A DNA stretch of 19,050 nucleotides from Acetofilamentum sp. (GCA_020720525.1 DYON01000012.1:2611-21660), one strand, 5' to 3'. Shown: positions 7,730-15,893, numbered from the stretch's first letter. Notes: generated from the sequence alone by a model not told the origin. Numbers and translations are program-made.

Positions 7730-9694
7730 ATGAAATCAATATATTTATTTTCTATACTCCTATTTATTGTTCAGCCAGCCTGTTTACATGCTCAGATGAC
7801 TATATCGGTAGCTGTTTCAGAGAATGGTACTTGCAATTGTTCATACAATCAAGGTAACCATGTTACAATCAATGAAGTGATGATTATGCCCTATTTATTC
7901 AATGGGTCGTTGTATGGAAATTATCCTGGAAGTGATAATGGCGGCGAATGGCTTGAACTTTATAACTCCGATACATGTAATCTGGCGGATATTTCTTGTT
8001 ACATACTTGGAAATAATACCAATGAATCAAACGCTGGATTATATGGTTTGGAAGGAGGAATTGTTATTCCGCCAGGAACACATATTCCAGCTGGAGGTTT
8101 TGCTATCATCAGGGGTATAAATGCTGAACCTGTACCATCAACACTGCTTTTTGCAAATGGGGGCAATACAATCGAAATAGTGCTCGACAATTCATCTGAT
8201 GTTTGTATCGGAAATGGTTATCGCTTCTGGCTTCCCGATGCAGGAGGCTGGCTGGCTTTGTACGATAACAACGGAAATCCTGTCGATGCCATTTCGTGGA
8301 TGGATGTAAATAACTGCTATACGAGTTATCAACCCTGTGTTCCTGCTTCGTCATCCTGCTCTCTGCCTACTTCGCTGATGTCGTACGACAATATTCCAAG
8401 CGCTAATAAAAATTATATTTGCAATTTTGAGCAAACTGGATTTACTATTGGACGGAATCCTGATGGAGGCTCATGGAATTATAATAACTACTCAAATCCC
8501 ACATACGGATTTAGCAATATAGGAGCTTTACCAGCAAACATTTACCCCTGCAATGGAAACATAAATGTTACAATTGCAGGAGGAAATCCACCCTATTCAT
8601 ATAAATGGAACGATCCGGCTCATTGCACAACACCCAATATATCTGGGCTTTGTAGTGGCACATATTGTATTACAATTACCGATGCTGGAGGAATTTCAAC
8701 AGATACCTGCTTTGCTGTAAGCGATTTGCAGATATTTCCAAATCCAACAGCAAATCCAGAGGATATATGTGAAGGTTCATTTTCTGAGTTACAAGCTTAC
8801 AATGCCGACAACTATTCGTGGAACAATGGTGCATTTACTGCTTCAATAACGGTAGGGCCTTCTTCTTCGACCATTTATTCGGTTACAGCGTCAACGTTTG
8901 GTGGCTGTTCGGGTAGCGCTAATGTGTTTGTTAACGTATTCCCAGTGCCTGAAGCATATGTTACGACGCAAAACGATTTCTGCAGCCAAGGTATTGCATG
9001 GGCTTCAGTTAATGCTAGTGGCGGAACATTTCCATACAACTATTTTTGGTCATGCTCACCAAACGACACAACATATATTGGGCAAATGACCAGTGGTATG
9101 TATTCTGTTACTGTTACCGATGCCGCCAACTGCTCTTACGAAGTTCCTTTTTCAATTTCTGATGTTCCTGGACCAACAGCTGCATTTGTTCCTCATCCTT
9201 ATGAAGTTTTGCTCGGCAATTCCATTGATTTTTTCAATAATTCTTTTGGCAATATTTCCCTTTACTTTTGGGACTTTGGCGATGGTACTTTTTCGTCAGA
9301 GATGGAGCCAGAACATGTATTTTCCGCTCTGGGAGAGTATTCTGTTTTGCTAGTAGTTGCAAGCGACACTGGTTGTGTCGATTCCATCCGGCGCTCTGTG
9401 TTTATTCGCGACCAGTACACCCTATACATGCCCAATGCTTTTACGCCAAACGGCGATCAGTGCAACGATTTCTTTTCACCATTTGCTACCAGTATTGATT
9501 TGGAAGAATATGAGATGCGCATATTCAACCGTTGGGGAAACGAAGTTTTTGTTACTCACAATATAAATCAACCATGGACTGGAATTGTGGATAACAAACC
9601 TGTTCCTGAGGATGTTTATGTTTACCGAATTTTTTTCAGAGATAAAGACCATATTATACACGAAGTAATCGGAAATATTACTCTTATATACTAA
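7730..9694 (+). CDS. T9SS type B secreted protein with lamin-tail, SprB-like and PKD domains
   Basis: A 654-residue surface or extracellular protein. A signal peptide (MKSIYLFSILLFIVQPACLHAQ) is followed by a lamin-tail domain (about 46-263: ITINEV-like start, GGEWLELYN, IPAGGFAII, WLALYDNNGNPVDAISW, and the terminal GRNPDGGSW). Then come a SprB-like repeat (276-330, GGNPPYSYKWN and TYCITITDAGG), an Ig-like segment (335-403), a second SprB-like repeat (420-477), a PKD domain (480-558, WDFGDG at 514-519) and a C-terminal gliding/CHU_C type B sorting domain (565-654, MPNAFTPNGDQCNDFF, FNRWGNEVF and W-G near the end). Type B sorting domains direct export by the type IX system and, in Flavobacterium, need a PorP/SprF partner, which is not in this window. 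The ATG at 7730 is chosen over the adjacent TTG at 7727. No consensus promoter was found upstream. Function is probably adhesion or surface display. Confidence 0.85.
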   Translation: MKSIYLFSILLFIVQPACLHAQMTISVAVSENGTCNCSYNQGNHVTINEVMIMPYLFNGSLYGNYPGSDNGGEWLELYNSDTCNLADISCYILGNNTNESNAGLYGLEGGIVIPPGTHIPAGGFAIIRGINAEPVPSTLLFANGGNTIEIVLDNSSDVCIGNGYRFWLPDAGGWLALYDNNGNPVDAISWMDVNNCYTSYQPCVPASSSCSLPTSLMSYDNIPSANKNYICNFEQTGFTIGRNPDGGSWNYNNYSNPTYGFSNIGALPANIYPCNGNINVTIAGGNPPYSYKWNDPAHCTTPNISGLCSGTYCITITDAGGISTDTCFAVSDLQIFPNPTANPEDICEGSFSELQAYNADNYSWNNGAFTASITVGPSSSTIYSVTASTFGGCSGSANVFVNVFPVPEAYVTTQNDFCSQGIAWASVNASGGTFPYNYFWSCSPNDTTYIGQMTSGMYSVTVTDAANCSYEVPFSISDVPGPTAAFVPHPYEVLLGNSIDFFNNSFGNISLYFWDFGDGTFSSEMEPEHVFSALGEYSVLLVVASDTGCVDSIRRSVFIRDQYTLYMPNAFTPNGDQCNDFFSPFATSIDLEEYEMRIFNRWGNEVFVTHNINQPWTGIVDNKPVPEDVYVYRIFFRDKDHIIHEVIGNITLIY

Positions 9695-9701
9695 GCAATA
9701 A

Positions 9702-9737
9702 AAAAGCAGTGATTTCTTTTACCAAATCACTGCTTTT
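9702..9737. terminator. Bidirectional intrinsic terminator
   Basis: A perfect 14-bp stem, AAAAGCAGTGATTT with AAATCACTGCTTTT, around an 8-base loop, with T-rich flanks in both directions. It lies between convergent genes, 7 bases after the T9SS type B gene and 20 bases beyond the zinc-ribbon gene stop. Confidence 0.88.
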
Positions 9738-9757
9738 CTTTTATTGAAATACAAATC

Positions 9758-10867
9758 CTATTCGAATGCTCCGAATACCCAAAGCAAACCTGCAATAACT
9801 CCAAGAATGGCAAGAACAAAGAAGAAAATCTTCCAGAAGCTGTATGGACGCTCGCCCTGAACTTCGCCGGTGCGACCATTGACCAAAAAGCGATACACTT
9901 TTTTCTTAAAACGATACGCGCTAATCCACAGAGGAAGAAGCAAATGCTTGAAAGTGATGTTGCTGTATTGTGTATTAACCGAATAAATACGCTGCTCATC
10001 GCCCCCAATATCGCGAGTAATCAGATTTCGAATGGTTGACTCCATCACTTTTTTTGCAAGATCAAAACCATCTTTCAACCCAATTTGATACGTTTCGGTG
10101 CGGAAACCGCTCAAAAAACGTTCGTCGAACGATGCAAGATTTTCGAAATCCCACGGTTCGAGCTTATCAACATATTTTCTTGGAAGTGAATTTGAAGCAA
10201 CAATTAGCACATCGTCGAAAAAATGATTTACCGAACCCGAAACTGGAGTCCAACGAGTTTTTTGCACCTGACGTGTTTTGGTTTGCCCATTTTCGGTGTA
10301 TGTTTCGGTTACATAATAATGAGTTCCTCGTGCACCAGTATATCGCGAATAAGTATCCGAATCGTAAGTCCAAAAAGGAATATACATCCCTTTGAGTTTA
10401 TCGGGTTGGGTTACAAATTTCTTCAATGCCGATGGAGCGAACCACAACTTTTTCATCCACTTACGAAAACCATCGTAGGCTTCGTTTTGCGTGATTTTAA
10501 AAGGAAGCATGCTCATAGGTTTGATTACCGAGTTTGTTGTTCCCGAAGAAACCACAATCGGGCTTCCGCAAAAAGCACAGTTGTCGCTTACAATATTGGG
10601 CTGAAAAGTGCTTGATGCACCACAATTGGAACATTTCACCGTTGCAACCTGCATCATATCTTCGGCATGAACATGATCGGCTATGTATTTGTCGAAATCG
10701 AGTTCTTCAACCGGTTGTGCATTTTCGGTGAAAATTTCATTTTCTGCATCACAATACTGACACTTCAGATGATTGGTGCCCGGTGCGAAATTTAGAATAG
10801 CTCCGCAATTAGAACATTTTGTTTCTAGCGTCTCAACATTTTTCTCATTAAAATCCTGATCACTCAT
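9758..10867 (-). CDS. YdjG-like protein: two N-terminal zinc ribbons and a C-terminal membrane anchor
   Basis: A 369-residue protein with two complete treble or ribbon cysteine sets, CSNC...CQYC (C18, C21, C36, C39) and CSNC...CAFC (C79, C82, C97, C100). A long soluble region follows (MYIPFWTYDSDTYSRYTGARG, RWTPVSGSVNHFFDDVLIVAS, LPLWISAYRFKKKVYRFLVNGRTGEVQG), and one hydrophobic helix near the C-terminus (about 345-366, FFFVLAILGVIAGLLWVFG). Such proteins are often mis-annotated as PriA-like helicase components because of the zinc ribbon. The better comparison is B. subtilis YdjG, which acts with YdjH and the SPFH protein YdjI to recruit PspA to the membrane. The SPFH gene lies 82 bases upstream on the same strand, supporting that pairing. 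No PspA or YdjH is encoded in the window. The downstream end is closed by the bidirectional terminator. Confidence 0.8.
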   Translation of the reverse strand: MSDQDFNEKNVETLETKCSNCGAILNFAPGTNHLKCQYCDAENEIFTENAQPVEELDFDKYIADHVHAEDMMQVATVKCSNCGASSTFQPNIVSDNCAFCGSPIVVSSGTTNSVIKPMSMLPFKITQNEAYDGFRKWMKKLWFAPSALKKFVTQPDKLKGMYIPFWTYDSDTYSRYTGARGTHYYVTETYTENGQTKTRQVQKTRWTPVSGSVNHFFDDVLIVASNSLPRKYVDKLEPWDFENLASFDERFLSGFRTETYQIGLKDGFDLAKKVMESTIRNLITRDIGGDEQRIYSVNTQYSNITFKHLLLPLWISAYRFKKKVYRFLVNGRTGEVQGERPYSFWKIFFFVLAILGVIAGLLWVFGAFE

Positions 10868-10902
10868 GTTATCGATGGTTTAAAATTGTTGCACAATACA
10901 AA

Positions 10903-10932
10903 CAATTACGTCCCTACATGGGGACGTAATTG
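10903..10932. repeat. Perfect inverted repeat between the SPFH and zinc-ribbon genes
   Basis: CAATTACGTCCC and GGGACGTAATTG form a 12-bp perfect stem around a 6-base loop (TACATG on the plus strand). It lies 17 bases after the SPFH stop and 35 bases before the next ATG. No T-run follows on either strand, so it is not a textbook terminator. An attenuating or mRNA-stabilising intercistronic hairpin, or a protein-binding operator, is possible. Confidence 0.8.
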
Positions 10933-10949
10933 AGAAAATTAAAAGTTGT

Positions 10950-12056
10950 TTATGGTTGTGGAGGCATTGGAGGTGGAACAACTGGGAAAATCGAAGCCAA
11001 TTCGGCTACTTGCCCAGCTGCTGTCCATGCTGCCATTCCATTTGCCCAAACCATGGTTTCTTTGGTGAGTGTTCCCTGCTGAACCATTTGTTGCAGTGTT
11101 GGGATTGGGAAAGGACCTTGTTGTTGTCCATTCACTGAAACAAAATACTGAATGAGCGGAGGAGGTGGAGGTGTGTTTTGTTGTTGTTGCTGCTGTTGGT
11201 TTCCCATCAGCGAGCTACCCATTTGGTTTGCCATAGCAAAGCCCATACCCATGCCAAGACCAGCACCTGCATCGCCACCAGGATTATTGGCAGCAGCTTC
11301 GATAGCATTGGCGGTTTGAAATTTGGTGAATTGATTTAGGTCGCCAACAACGCCCATGCTGGTACGTTTGTCGATCATAGCTTCCACTTCGGGTGGTAGC
11401 GAAATGTTCTCAATCAGAAATTTTGTTATCGACAAACCATACTCTTCAATTTCTGGTTTGATATGTTCGTGAATTCCTTTAGAAACTTCGTTGTAATTCG
11501 AAGCAAGGTCGAGTACTGGAATTTTTTGCTCACCTACGAAGTCGGTAAAGCGGGTCATGATAATATCACGAACTTGTCCTTCAACTTCATCGGTAGTGAA
11601 AGTGCCGTCGGTTCCAGCAATTTCTTTGATAAATTTGGGTCCGTCGGTAACGCGGAAAGCATAACTACCAAAAGCACGCAGACGCACCATGCCAAATTCG
11701 GCATCGCGCATCATAATCGGGTTTTTGGTGCCCCATTTTTTATCGGTAAATTGCTTTGTATTGATAAAATACACTTCTGCCAAAAATGGACTGTTGAAGC
11801 CATATTTCCATCCTTTAAGAGTAGATAGAATAGGTACATTCTGAGTTTCGAGTGTGTACATTCCCGGCTGAAATACGTCGGCAATTTTTCCTTCGTTTAC
11901 AAACACCGCAATTTGCGATTCGCGAACAGTTAGTTTTGCACCGTATTTGATTTGGTTGTTGAACCTTTCAAAACGATGAATTATAGTATCATTGGAGGGA
12001 TCGAGCCACTCAATAATATCTATAAATTCGCCCTTGATTTTGCTAAATAGTCCCAT
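10950..12056 (-). CDS. YdjI-like SPFH domain protein with C-terminal GYF_2 (DUF4339) domain
   Basis: A 368-residue protein. MGLFSKIKGEFIDIIEWLD and the following SPFH domain (about 1-255, with VRESQIAVFVNEGKIADVFQPGMYTL and LSITKFLIENISLPPEVEAMIDKR) match the YdjI/virion-core-like SPFH group, which lacks a membrane helix. Then come a Gly/Met-rich linker with seven Gln and five Pro in a row, and a C-terminal GYF_2 domain (about 303-355, YFVSVNGQQQGPFPIPTLQQM...W). YdjI-type proteins form membrane-associated assemblies and in B. subtilis help recruit PspA; its YdjG-like partner is the next gene. The open frame continues upstream to 12104, but the promoter box at 12076-12083 lies inside that extension and family members begin with MG(L/F)F, so 12056 is the likely start. 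Confidence 0.85.
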   Translation of the reverse strand: MGLFSKIKGEFIDIIEWLDPSNDTIIHRFERFNNQIKYGAKLTVRESQIAVFVNEGKIADVFQPGMYTLETQNVPILSTLKGWKYGFNSPFLAEVYFINTKQFTDKKWGTKNPIMMRDAEFGMVRLRAFGSYAFRVTDGPKFIKEIAGTDGTFTTDEVEGQVRDIIMTRFTDFVGEQKIPVLDLASNYNEVSKGIHEHIKPEIEEYGLSITKFLIENISLPPEVEAMIDKRTSMGVVGDLNQFTKFQTANAIEAAANNPGGDAGAGLGMGMGFAMANQMGSSLMGNQQQQQQQNTPPPPPLIQYFVSVNGQQQGPFPIPTLQQMVQQGTLTKETMVWANGMAAWTAAGQVAELASIFPVVPPPMPPQP

Positions 12057-12075
12057 ATATGCTGTTTTATTTTGA

Positions 12076-12104
12076 CAAATGTATTTATTTTTTCGATTGA
12101 ACAA
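12076..12104 (-). promoter_or_regulatory. Promoter of the SPFH-zinc ribbon operon
   Basis: On the minus strand TTG (12104-12102), an 18-base spacer and TACATTTG (12083-12076) lie 19 bases before the ATG at 12056. The spacer is 1-2 bases shorter than ideal. Confidence 0.6.
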
Positions 12105-12154
12105 TCAGTTTTCACATTTTTTTCTTGAAAAATATGTATGTGCATGCTTCTTCG

Positions 12155-12162
12155 TACTTTTG
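12155..12162 (+). promoter_or_regulatory. Promoter -7 box of the ureohydrolase-trmH operon
   Basis: TACTTTTG matches TAnnTTTG and ends 17 bases before the ATG at 12180. It supports that start over an in-frame ATG at 12138. No TTG at a good distance. Confidence 0.45.
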
Positions 12163-12179
12163 CCAAAATTTTAAAGCGT

Positions 12180-13220
12180 ATGTTGTTTTCATTCAACCCC
12201 GACAACAATTTCTCGAAAAAAAACGGCATTTTTGGTTTGCCAACCAACGAAGAATCGGCTGGAATTGTGATTATTCCTGTGCCATGGGATGTAACTACAT
12301 CTTATCGCGAAGGCACCTCGTTCGCTCCCGATGCCATTTTGGAAGCTTCGTACCAGATTGATTTATTCGACTCACAGCTCCCCGATATGTGGAAAAAGGG
12401 AATTTTTTACCAGCCTTACGATGAATGGATTATGGATCTGAACTCGTTTGAACGCCGCAAAGCCAAAGCTATTATCGATTATCTCGAAAACAACGACGGT
12501 GAACTTCCCGAGCGTTTGTTGCGAGCCCGCAACGAGGTAAACGATGCTTGTAGGCAAATGAACAAATATGTTGCTCAAAAAGTTGATTCGTGTTTGAAAG
12601 CTGGCAAAATACCTGCCGTTGTTGGTGGCGAACACAGCATAAGCCTTGGATCGATCGAAACTATTGCTGCACATTTCCCCAATATAGGCATTCTGCAATT
12701 CGATGCACATGCCGATTTGCGTAATGGATATCTTGGATTTGAGTTTTCGCATGCATCTGTTATGCGCAATGCTGTTGAAAAAGTAAATGGAATTGCCAAT
12801 TTGGTTCAGGTTGGTGTACGCGATTTGTGTTCCGACGAAGCTCAGTTTTCGGCTCAATCGAACAATCGAATTATTACTTATTATAGTAAATTGTTGAAAC
12901 AACGTCTTTTTAAAGGCGAAAATTGGGACTCCATATCAGCCGAAATAGTAAATCGATTGCCACAACAAGTATATATTTCGTTCGACATCGATGCACTCGA
13001 TCCTTCGCTTTGCCCACACACTGGTACGCCAGTGCCCGATGGTTTGTTGTTTGGTGAAGCTGTTTACTTATTGAAGAAAATTGTTGAAAGTGGGCGTCAA
13101 ATAGTGGGCTTCGACCTCACCGAAACTGGAGTAGATAACGACAATCAGTGGGATCAGACCGTTGGAAGTCGATTGCTATATCAGCTTTGTATTCATGCAT
13201 TTGCATCCCAAAAATCATAG
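12180..13220 (+). CDS. Arginase/agmatinase/formimidoylglutamase-family ureohydrolase
   Basis: A 346-residue binuclear manganese ureohydrolase that would split a guanidino or formimino group from an arginine-, agmatine- or formimidoylglutamate-like substrate. From the ATG at 12180 the metal motifs are GGEHS (149-153, with H152; the family usually has GGDHS), DAHAD (175-179), SHASVMR (about 190-196) and SFDIDALDP (267-275, with D269 and D271). The C-terminal VGFDLTETG holds the conserved acidic residue. It is longer than E. coli agmatinase (about 306) because of an insert around residues 80-140. That insert and context do not identify the substrate; no arginine decarboxylase or hut genes are visible. 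The trmH gene starts 3 bases after the stop. An ATG at 12138 adds 14 residues but spans the promoter box. Confidence 0.88.
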   Translation: MLFSFNPDNNFSKKNGIFGLPTNEESAGIVIIPVPWDVTTSYREGTSFAPDAILEASYQIDLFDSQLPDMWKKGIFYQPYDEWIMDLNSFERRKAKAIIDYLENNDGELPERLLRARNEVNDACRQMNKYVAQKVDSCLKAGKIPAVVGGEHSISLGSIETIAAHFPNIGILQFDAHADLRNGYLGFEFSHASVMRNAVEKVNGIANLVQVGVRDLCSDEAQFSAQSNNRIITYYSKLLKQRLFKGENWDSISAEIVNRLPQQVYISFDIDALDPSLCPHTGTPVPDGLLFGEAVYLLKKIVESGRQIVGFDLTETGVDNDNQWDQTVGSRLLYQLCIHAFASQKS

Positions 13221-13223
13221 AAA

Positions 13224-13916
13224 ATGACCGATTTGAATCAGCATCGCGATAAAATTGATGCTCTAATTGAATTTTTGCAACCTTTTATTACTGAAAAGAG
13301 ATTTGAGCGAATTTCGGAAGTTGCGGCACAACGCACCGAATATGTAACTGTAATTCTCGAAAATCTCTTTCAAGGGCACAATGCCAGTGCGGTTTTGCGT
13401 ACCTGCGATTGTTTTGGTGTTCTCAATATTCATGCAGTGGAATCGGTAAATATATTTTCACCCAACGAAGAAATAGCACTTGGAGCCGAAAAATGGTTGA
13501 ATATTAACAACTATACCCAAGATAATGCGATTATAGAATTGTATTCTCATTTGCACAATAAAGGCTATGCTATTGCAGCCACAACACCGCACGGAAATCC
13601 GATTTCGGTCGATGATATTCCAGTCGATAAGCCTATTGCGCTTGTTTTTGGAACCGAAAAAGATGGATTAAGTGCCGAAGCACTCAATAGGGCCGATTTC
13701 ACCGTTGCACTTCCCATGTACGGATTTACCGAAAGTTTTAATATTTCGGTTTCGGCTGCCCTATTTCTTCAGAAGGTAACCGATAAAATGATAGCTCAAA
13801 AAGTAAACCGAGCATTACCCATCGAGGAGCAAAAGTATCTGATAGCAAATTGGATGCTCAAAACTGTTAGCGATCCCGACGGTTTGATGCGGAAATTTTT
13901 GATTGGCAGGGAGTAA
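13224..13916 (+). CDS. trmH: TrmH-like tRNA (guanosine-18-2'-O)-methyltransferase
   Basis: A 230-residue SPOUT-class methyltransferase that uses SAM to make Gm18 in the tRNA D-loop. The three knot motifs are present: ENLFQGHNASAVLRTCDCFG (46-65, with N53 and catalytic R59), VFGTEKDGLS (141-150) and LPMYGFTESFNISVSAA (163-179). The C-terminal extension with WMLKTVSDPDGLMRKFL is characteristic of TrmH rather than RlmB or TrmL. It follows the ureohydrolase stop after only 3 bases, so the two are likely co-transcribed and translationally coupled. No terminator is seen after it; the rpsA promoter begins 5 bases downstream of its stop. Other 2'-O-methyltransferases of the family are possible but less likely. 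Confidence 0.88.
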   Translation: MTDLNQHRDKIDALIEFLQPFITEKRFERISEVAAQRTEYVTVILENLFQGHNASAVLRTCDCFGVLNIHAVESVNIFSPNEEIALGAEKWLNINNYTQDNAIIELYSHLHNKGYAIAATTPHGNPISVDDIPVDKPIALVFGTEKDGLSAEALNRADFTVALPMYGFTESFNISVSAALFLQKVTDKMIAQKVNRALPIEEQKYLIANWMLKTVSDPDGLMRKFLIGRE

Positions 13917-13920
13917 TTAT

Positions 13921-13951
13921 TTGGTCAATTCAAAAATAGTGAGTAATTTTG
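13921..13951 (+). promoter_or_regulatory. Promoter of rpsA
   Basis: TTG (13921-13923), a 20-base spacer and TAATTTTG (13944-13951) match the Bacteroidota promoter consensus. They lie in the 90-base gap after trmH and give a leader of about 45-50 bases. Confidence 0.78.
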
Positions 13952-13992
13952 CAGCCATTTAAAAAAATCTATTGTCTGAAAACCAGGCAAGG

Positions 13993-13999
13993 AAAGGAG
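13993..13999 (+). promoter_or_regulatory. Strong Shine-Dalgarno of rpsA
   Basis: AAAGGAG lies 7 bases before the ATG at 14007, within a purine-rich leader. Such a strong site is unusual here: most other genes in the window have none. Confidence 0.75.
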
Positions 14000-14006
14000 A
14001 AAATTA

Positions 14007-15893
14007 ATGAATGATGAACTAAACAACGTTCAAAACCAACAACTAGAGGAACAACAACCAGTTCTGAAAAATGAGGTTGAAATTTCGGCTCCCGTTAAGG
14101 AGCAAGCGGCAGAAGAATTTAACTGGGATGCCATTGGCAAAAAAGATCAAGTTTATTCGGCCGCAGAGCGTCAGAAACTCGAAACCATGTATGTAAACAC
14201 TCTTAGCCAAATCACCGAAAAAGAGGTGATTGATGGCATCGTGATTGCATTTACAGATCGCGAAGTTTTTGTAAACATTGGCTACAAGAGCGATGGCGTT
14301 ATTCCTGCCAACGAACTTCGTTACAATCCAAACCTGAAAATTGGTGACGTGATTGAAGTGTATGTTGAAAGCCAGGAAGACAGTACAGGGCAGCTTTTAC
14401 TTTCGCACAAGAAAGCACGCTTGCTCAAAGCCTGGGATCGTATCAACGACCTTTATGAGACCGGTGAAATTATCAAAGGCGAAATTAAATGTCGCACCAA
14501 AGGTGGACTTATTGTCGATGTATTAGGAATTGAAGCATTTTTGCCAGGTTCTCAAATCGACGTTAAGCCAATTCGCGATTACGACATTTATGTAGGAAAA
14601 ATCATGGACTTCAAAATTGTGAAAGTCAACAACGAATTCAAAAATGTTGTTGTTTCGCACAAAGCTCTTATTGAAGATGAGCTCGAAGCCCAAAAGGCAG
14701 ACATTATTGCCAAACTCGAAAAAGGTCAGGTTCTCGAAGGTACCGTTAAAAATATCACATCCTATGGCGTATTTATCGACTTAGGTGGTGTTGATGGTCT
14801 TATTCACATTACCGACCTTAGTTGGGGACGTATCAATCGTCCGGAAGAAATCGTTGAACTCGATCAGAAACTCAATGTGGTTATTCTGGATTTCGACGAA
14901 AGCAAAAAACGCATTGCGCTTGGTCTGAAACAACTTACTCCACATCCTTGGGATTCGCTCGATTCCGAACTCAAAGTTAGCGACAAAGTAAAAGGTCGTG
15001 TTGTTGTTCTTGCCGATTATGGTGCATTTGTAGAAATTGCAACCGGCGTTGAAGGTTTGATTCACGTTTCGGAAATGTCGTGGTCGCAGCATTTACGCTC
15101 GGCGCAAGATTTTCTTAAAGTTGGCGACGAAGTCGAAGCTATCATTTTGAGCCTCGATCGCGAAGAACGCAAAATGTCGCTGGGTATCAAACAGCTTATT
15201 CCTGATCCATGGGTAGCAATTAAAGAAAAGTATCCGCTCAATTCGCATCACAAAGCTATTGTTCGCAATTTTACCAATTTTGGTGTTTTTGTTGAACTCG
15301 AAGAAGGTGTAGATGGTCTTATTCACATCAGCGACCTCAGTTGGTCGAAAAAAATCAAGCATCCTGCAGAATTTACCAAAATTGGTGAAGAAATCGAAGT
15401 GGTTGTTCTTGATGTTGATGTCGAAAATCGTCGCCTAAGCCTTGGTCATAAACAACTCGAAGAAAATCCTTGGGATGTTTTCGAAACCATATTCTCTATC
15501 GACAGTGTTCATAAAGGAACTGTTATTGAAAAGAACGATAAAGCTTGTATCATTTCTCTGCCTTATGGCGTTGAAGGTTATGCTCCAAATCGTCACATGG
15601 TGAAAGACGACGGCTCGAAAGCTGAAGTGGACGATGTACTCGATTTTAAAGTGATTGAATTCTCGAAAGAATCGCGCAAAATCGTTGTATCGCATAGCAA
15701 AATGCATCAGGAAGTAAAAGAAGAACGCAAAAAAGAAGTTTCTGTAGAAAAGAAAGCCGACGATAATGCCTTTAAAGTTAAAGGTGGCGGCGAAAAAGAA
15801 ACGCTTGGCGATCTCGATATTTTTGCCAACCTGAAAAATCCAAAAAAATCTTCGAAAACCAAAAAGGTTGAACCAACCGAAGATGAAGAATAG
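14007..15893 (+). CDS. rpsA: 30S ribosomal protein S1, six S1 domains
   Basis: A 628-residue bS1. It binds mRNA on the small ribosomal subunit and helps unfold start regions. An acidic, Gln-rich N-terminal tail (1-65) is followed by six S1/OB repeats at about 70-137, 154-221, 239-307, 326-394, 412-481 and 500-566. Repeats 3 to 5 carry the classical YGVFIDLGGVDGLIHITDLSW-type core and are the best conserved, as in other bS1 proteins; repeats 1 and 2 are the divergent ribosome-docking pair. A basic or acidic low-complexity tail (KEERKKEVSVEKK and KKSSKTKK) ends the protein. The length exceeds E. coli S1 (557) owing to both tails, which is usual in Bacteroidota. It has its own promoter and terminator, so it is a monocistronic unit; read-through from trmH is possible. 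Confidence 0.96.
   Translation: MNDELNNVQNQQLEEQQPVLKNEVEISAPVKEQAAEEFNWDAIGKKDQVYSAAERQKLETMYVNTLSQITEKEVIDGIVIAFTDREVFVNIGYKSDGVIPANELRYNPNLKIGDVIEVYVESQEDSTGQLLLSHKKARLLKAWDRINDLYETGEIIKGEIKCRTKGGLIVDVLGIEAFLPGSQIDVKPIRDYDIYVGKIMDFKIVKVNNEFKNVVVSHKALIEDELEAQKADIIAKLEKGQVLEGTVKNITSYGVFIDLGGVDGLIHITDLSWGRINRPEEIVELDQKLNVVILDFDESKKRIALGLKQLTPHPWDSLDSELKVSDKVKGRVVVLADYGAFVEIATGVEGLIHVSEMSWSQHLRSAQDFLKVGDEVEAIILSLDREERKMSLGIKQLIPDPWVAIKEKYPLNSHHKAIVRNFTNFGVFVELEEGVDGLIHISDLSWSKKIKHPAEFTKIGEEIEVVVLDVDVENRRLSLGHKQLEENPWDVFETIFSIDSVHKGTVIEKNDKACIISLPYGVEGYAPNRHMVKDDGSKAEVDDVLDFKVIEFSKESRKIVVSHSKMHQEVKEERKKEVSVEKKADDNAFKVKGGGEKETLGDLDIFANLKNPKKSSKTKKVEPTEDEE

Noticed and set aside
9758..10867. PriA/primosomal helicase-like function for the zinc-ribbon protein
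   Set aside because: Only the zinc ribbons would support it; there are no helicase motifs, and the C-terminal membrane helix and SPFH neighbour point to YdjG.
10903..10932. Intrinsic terminator
   Set aside because: The stem is perfect but no T-run follows on either strand; kept as an inverted repeat only.
11178..11198. Short tandem repeat as part of a CRISPR or mobile-element end
   Set aside because: It is a triplet run coding for Gln inside a protein linker. No spaced direct repeats or terminal inverted repeats were seen anywhere in the window.
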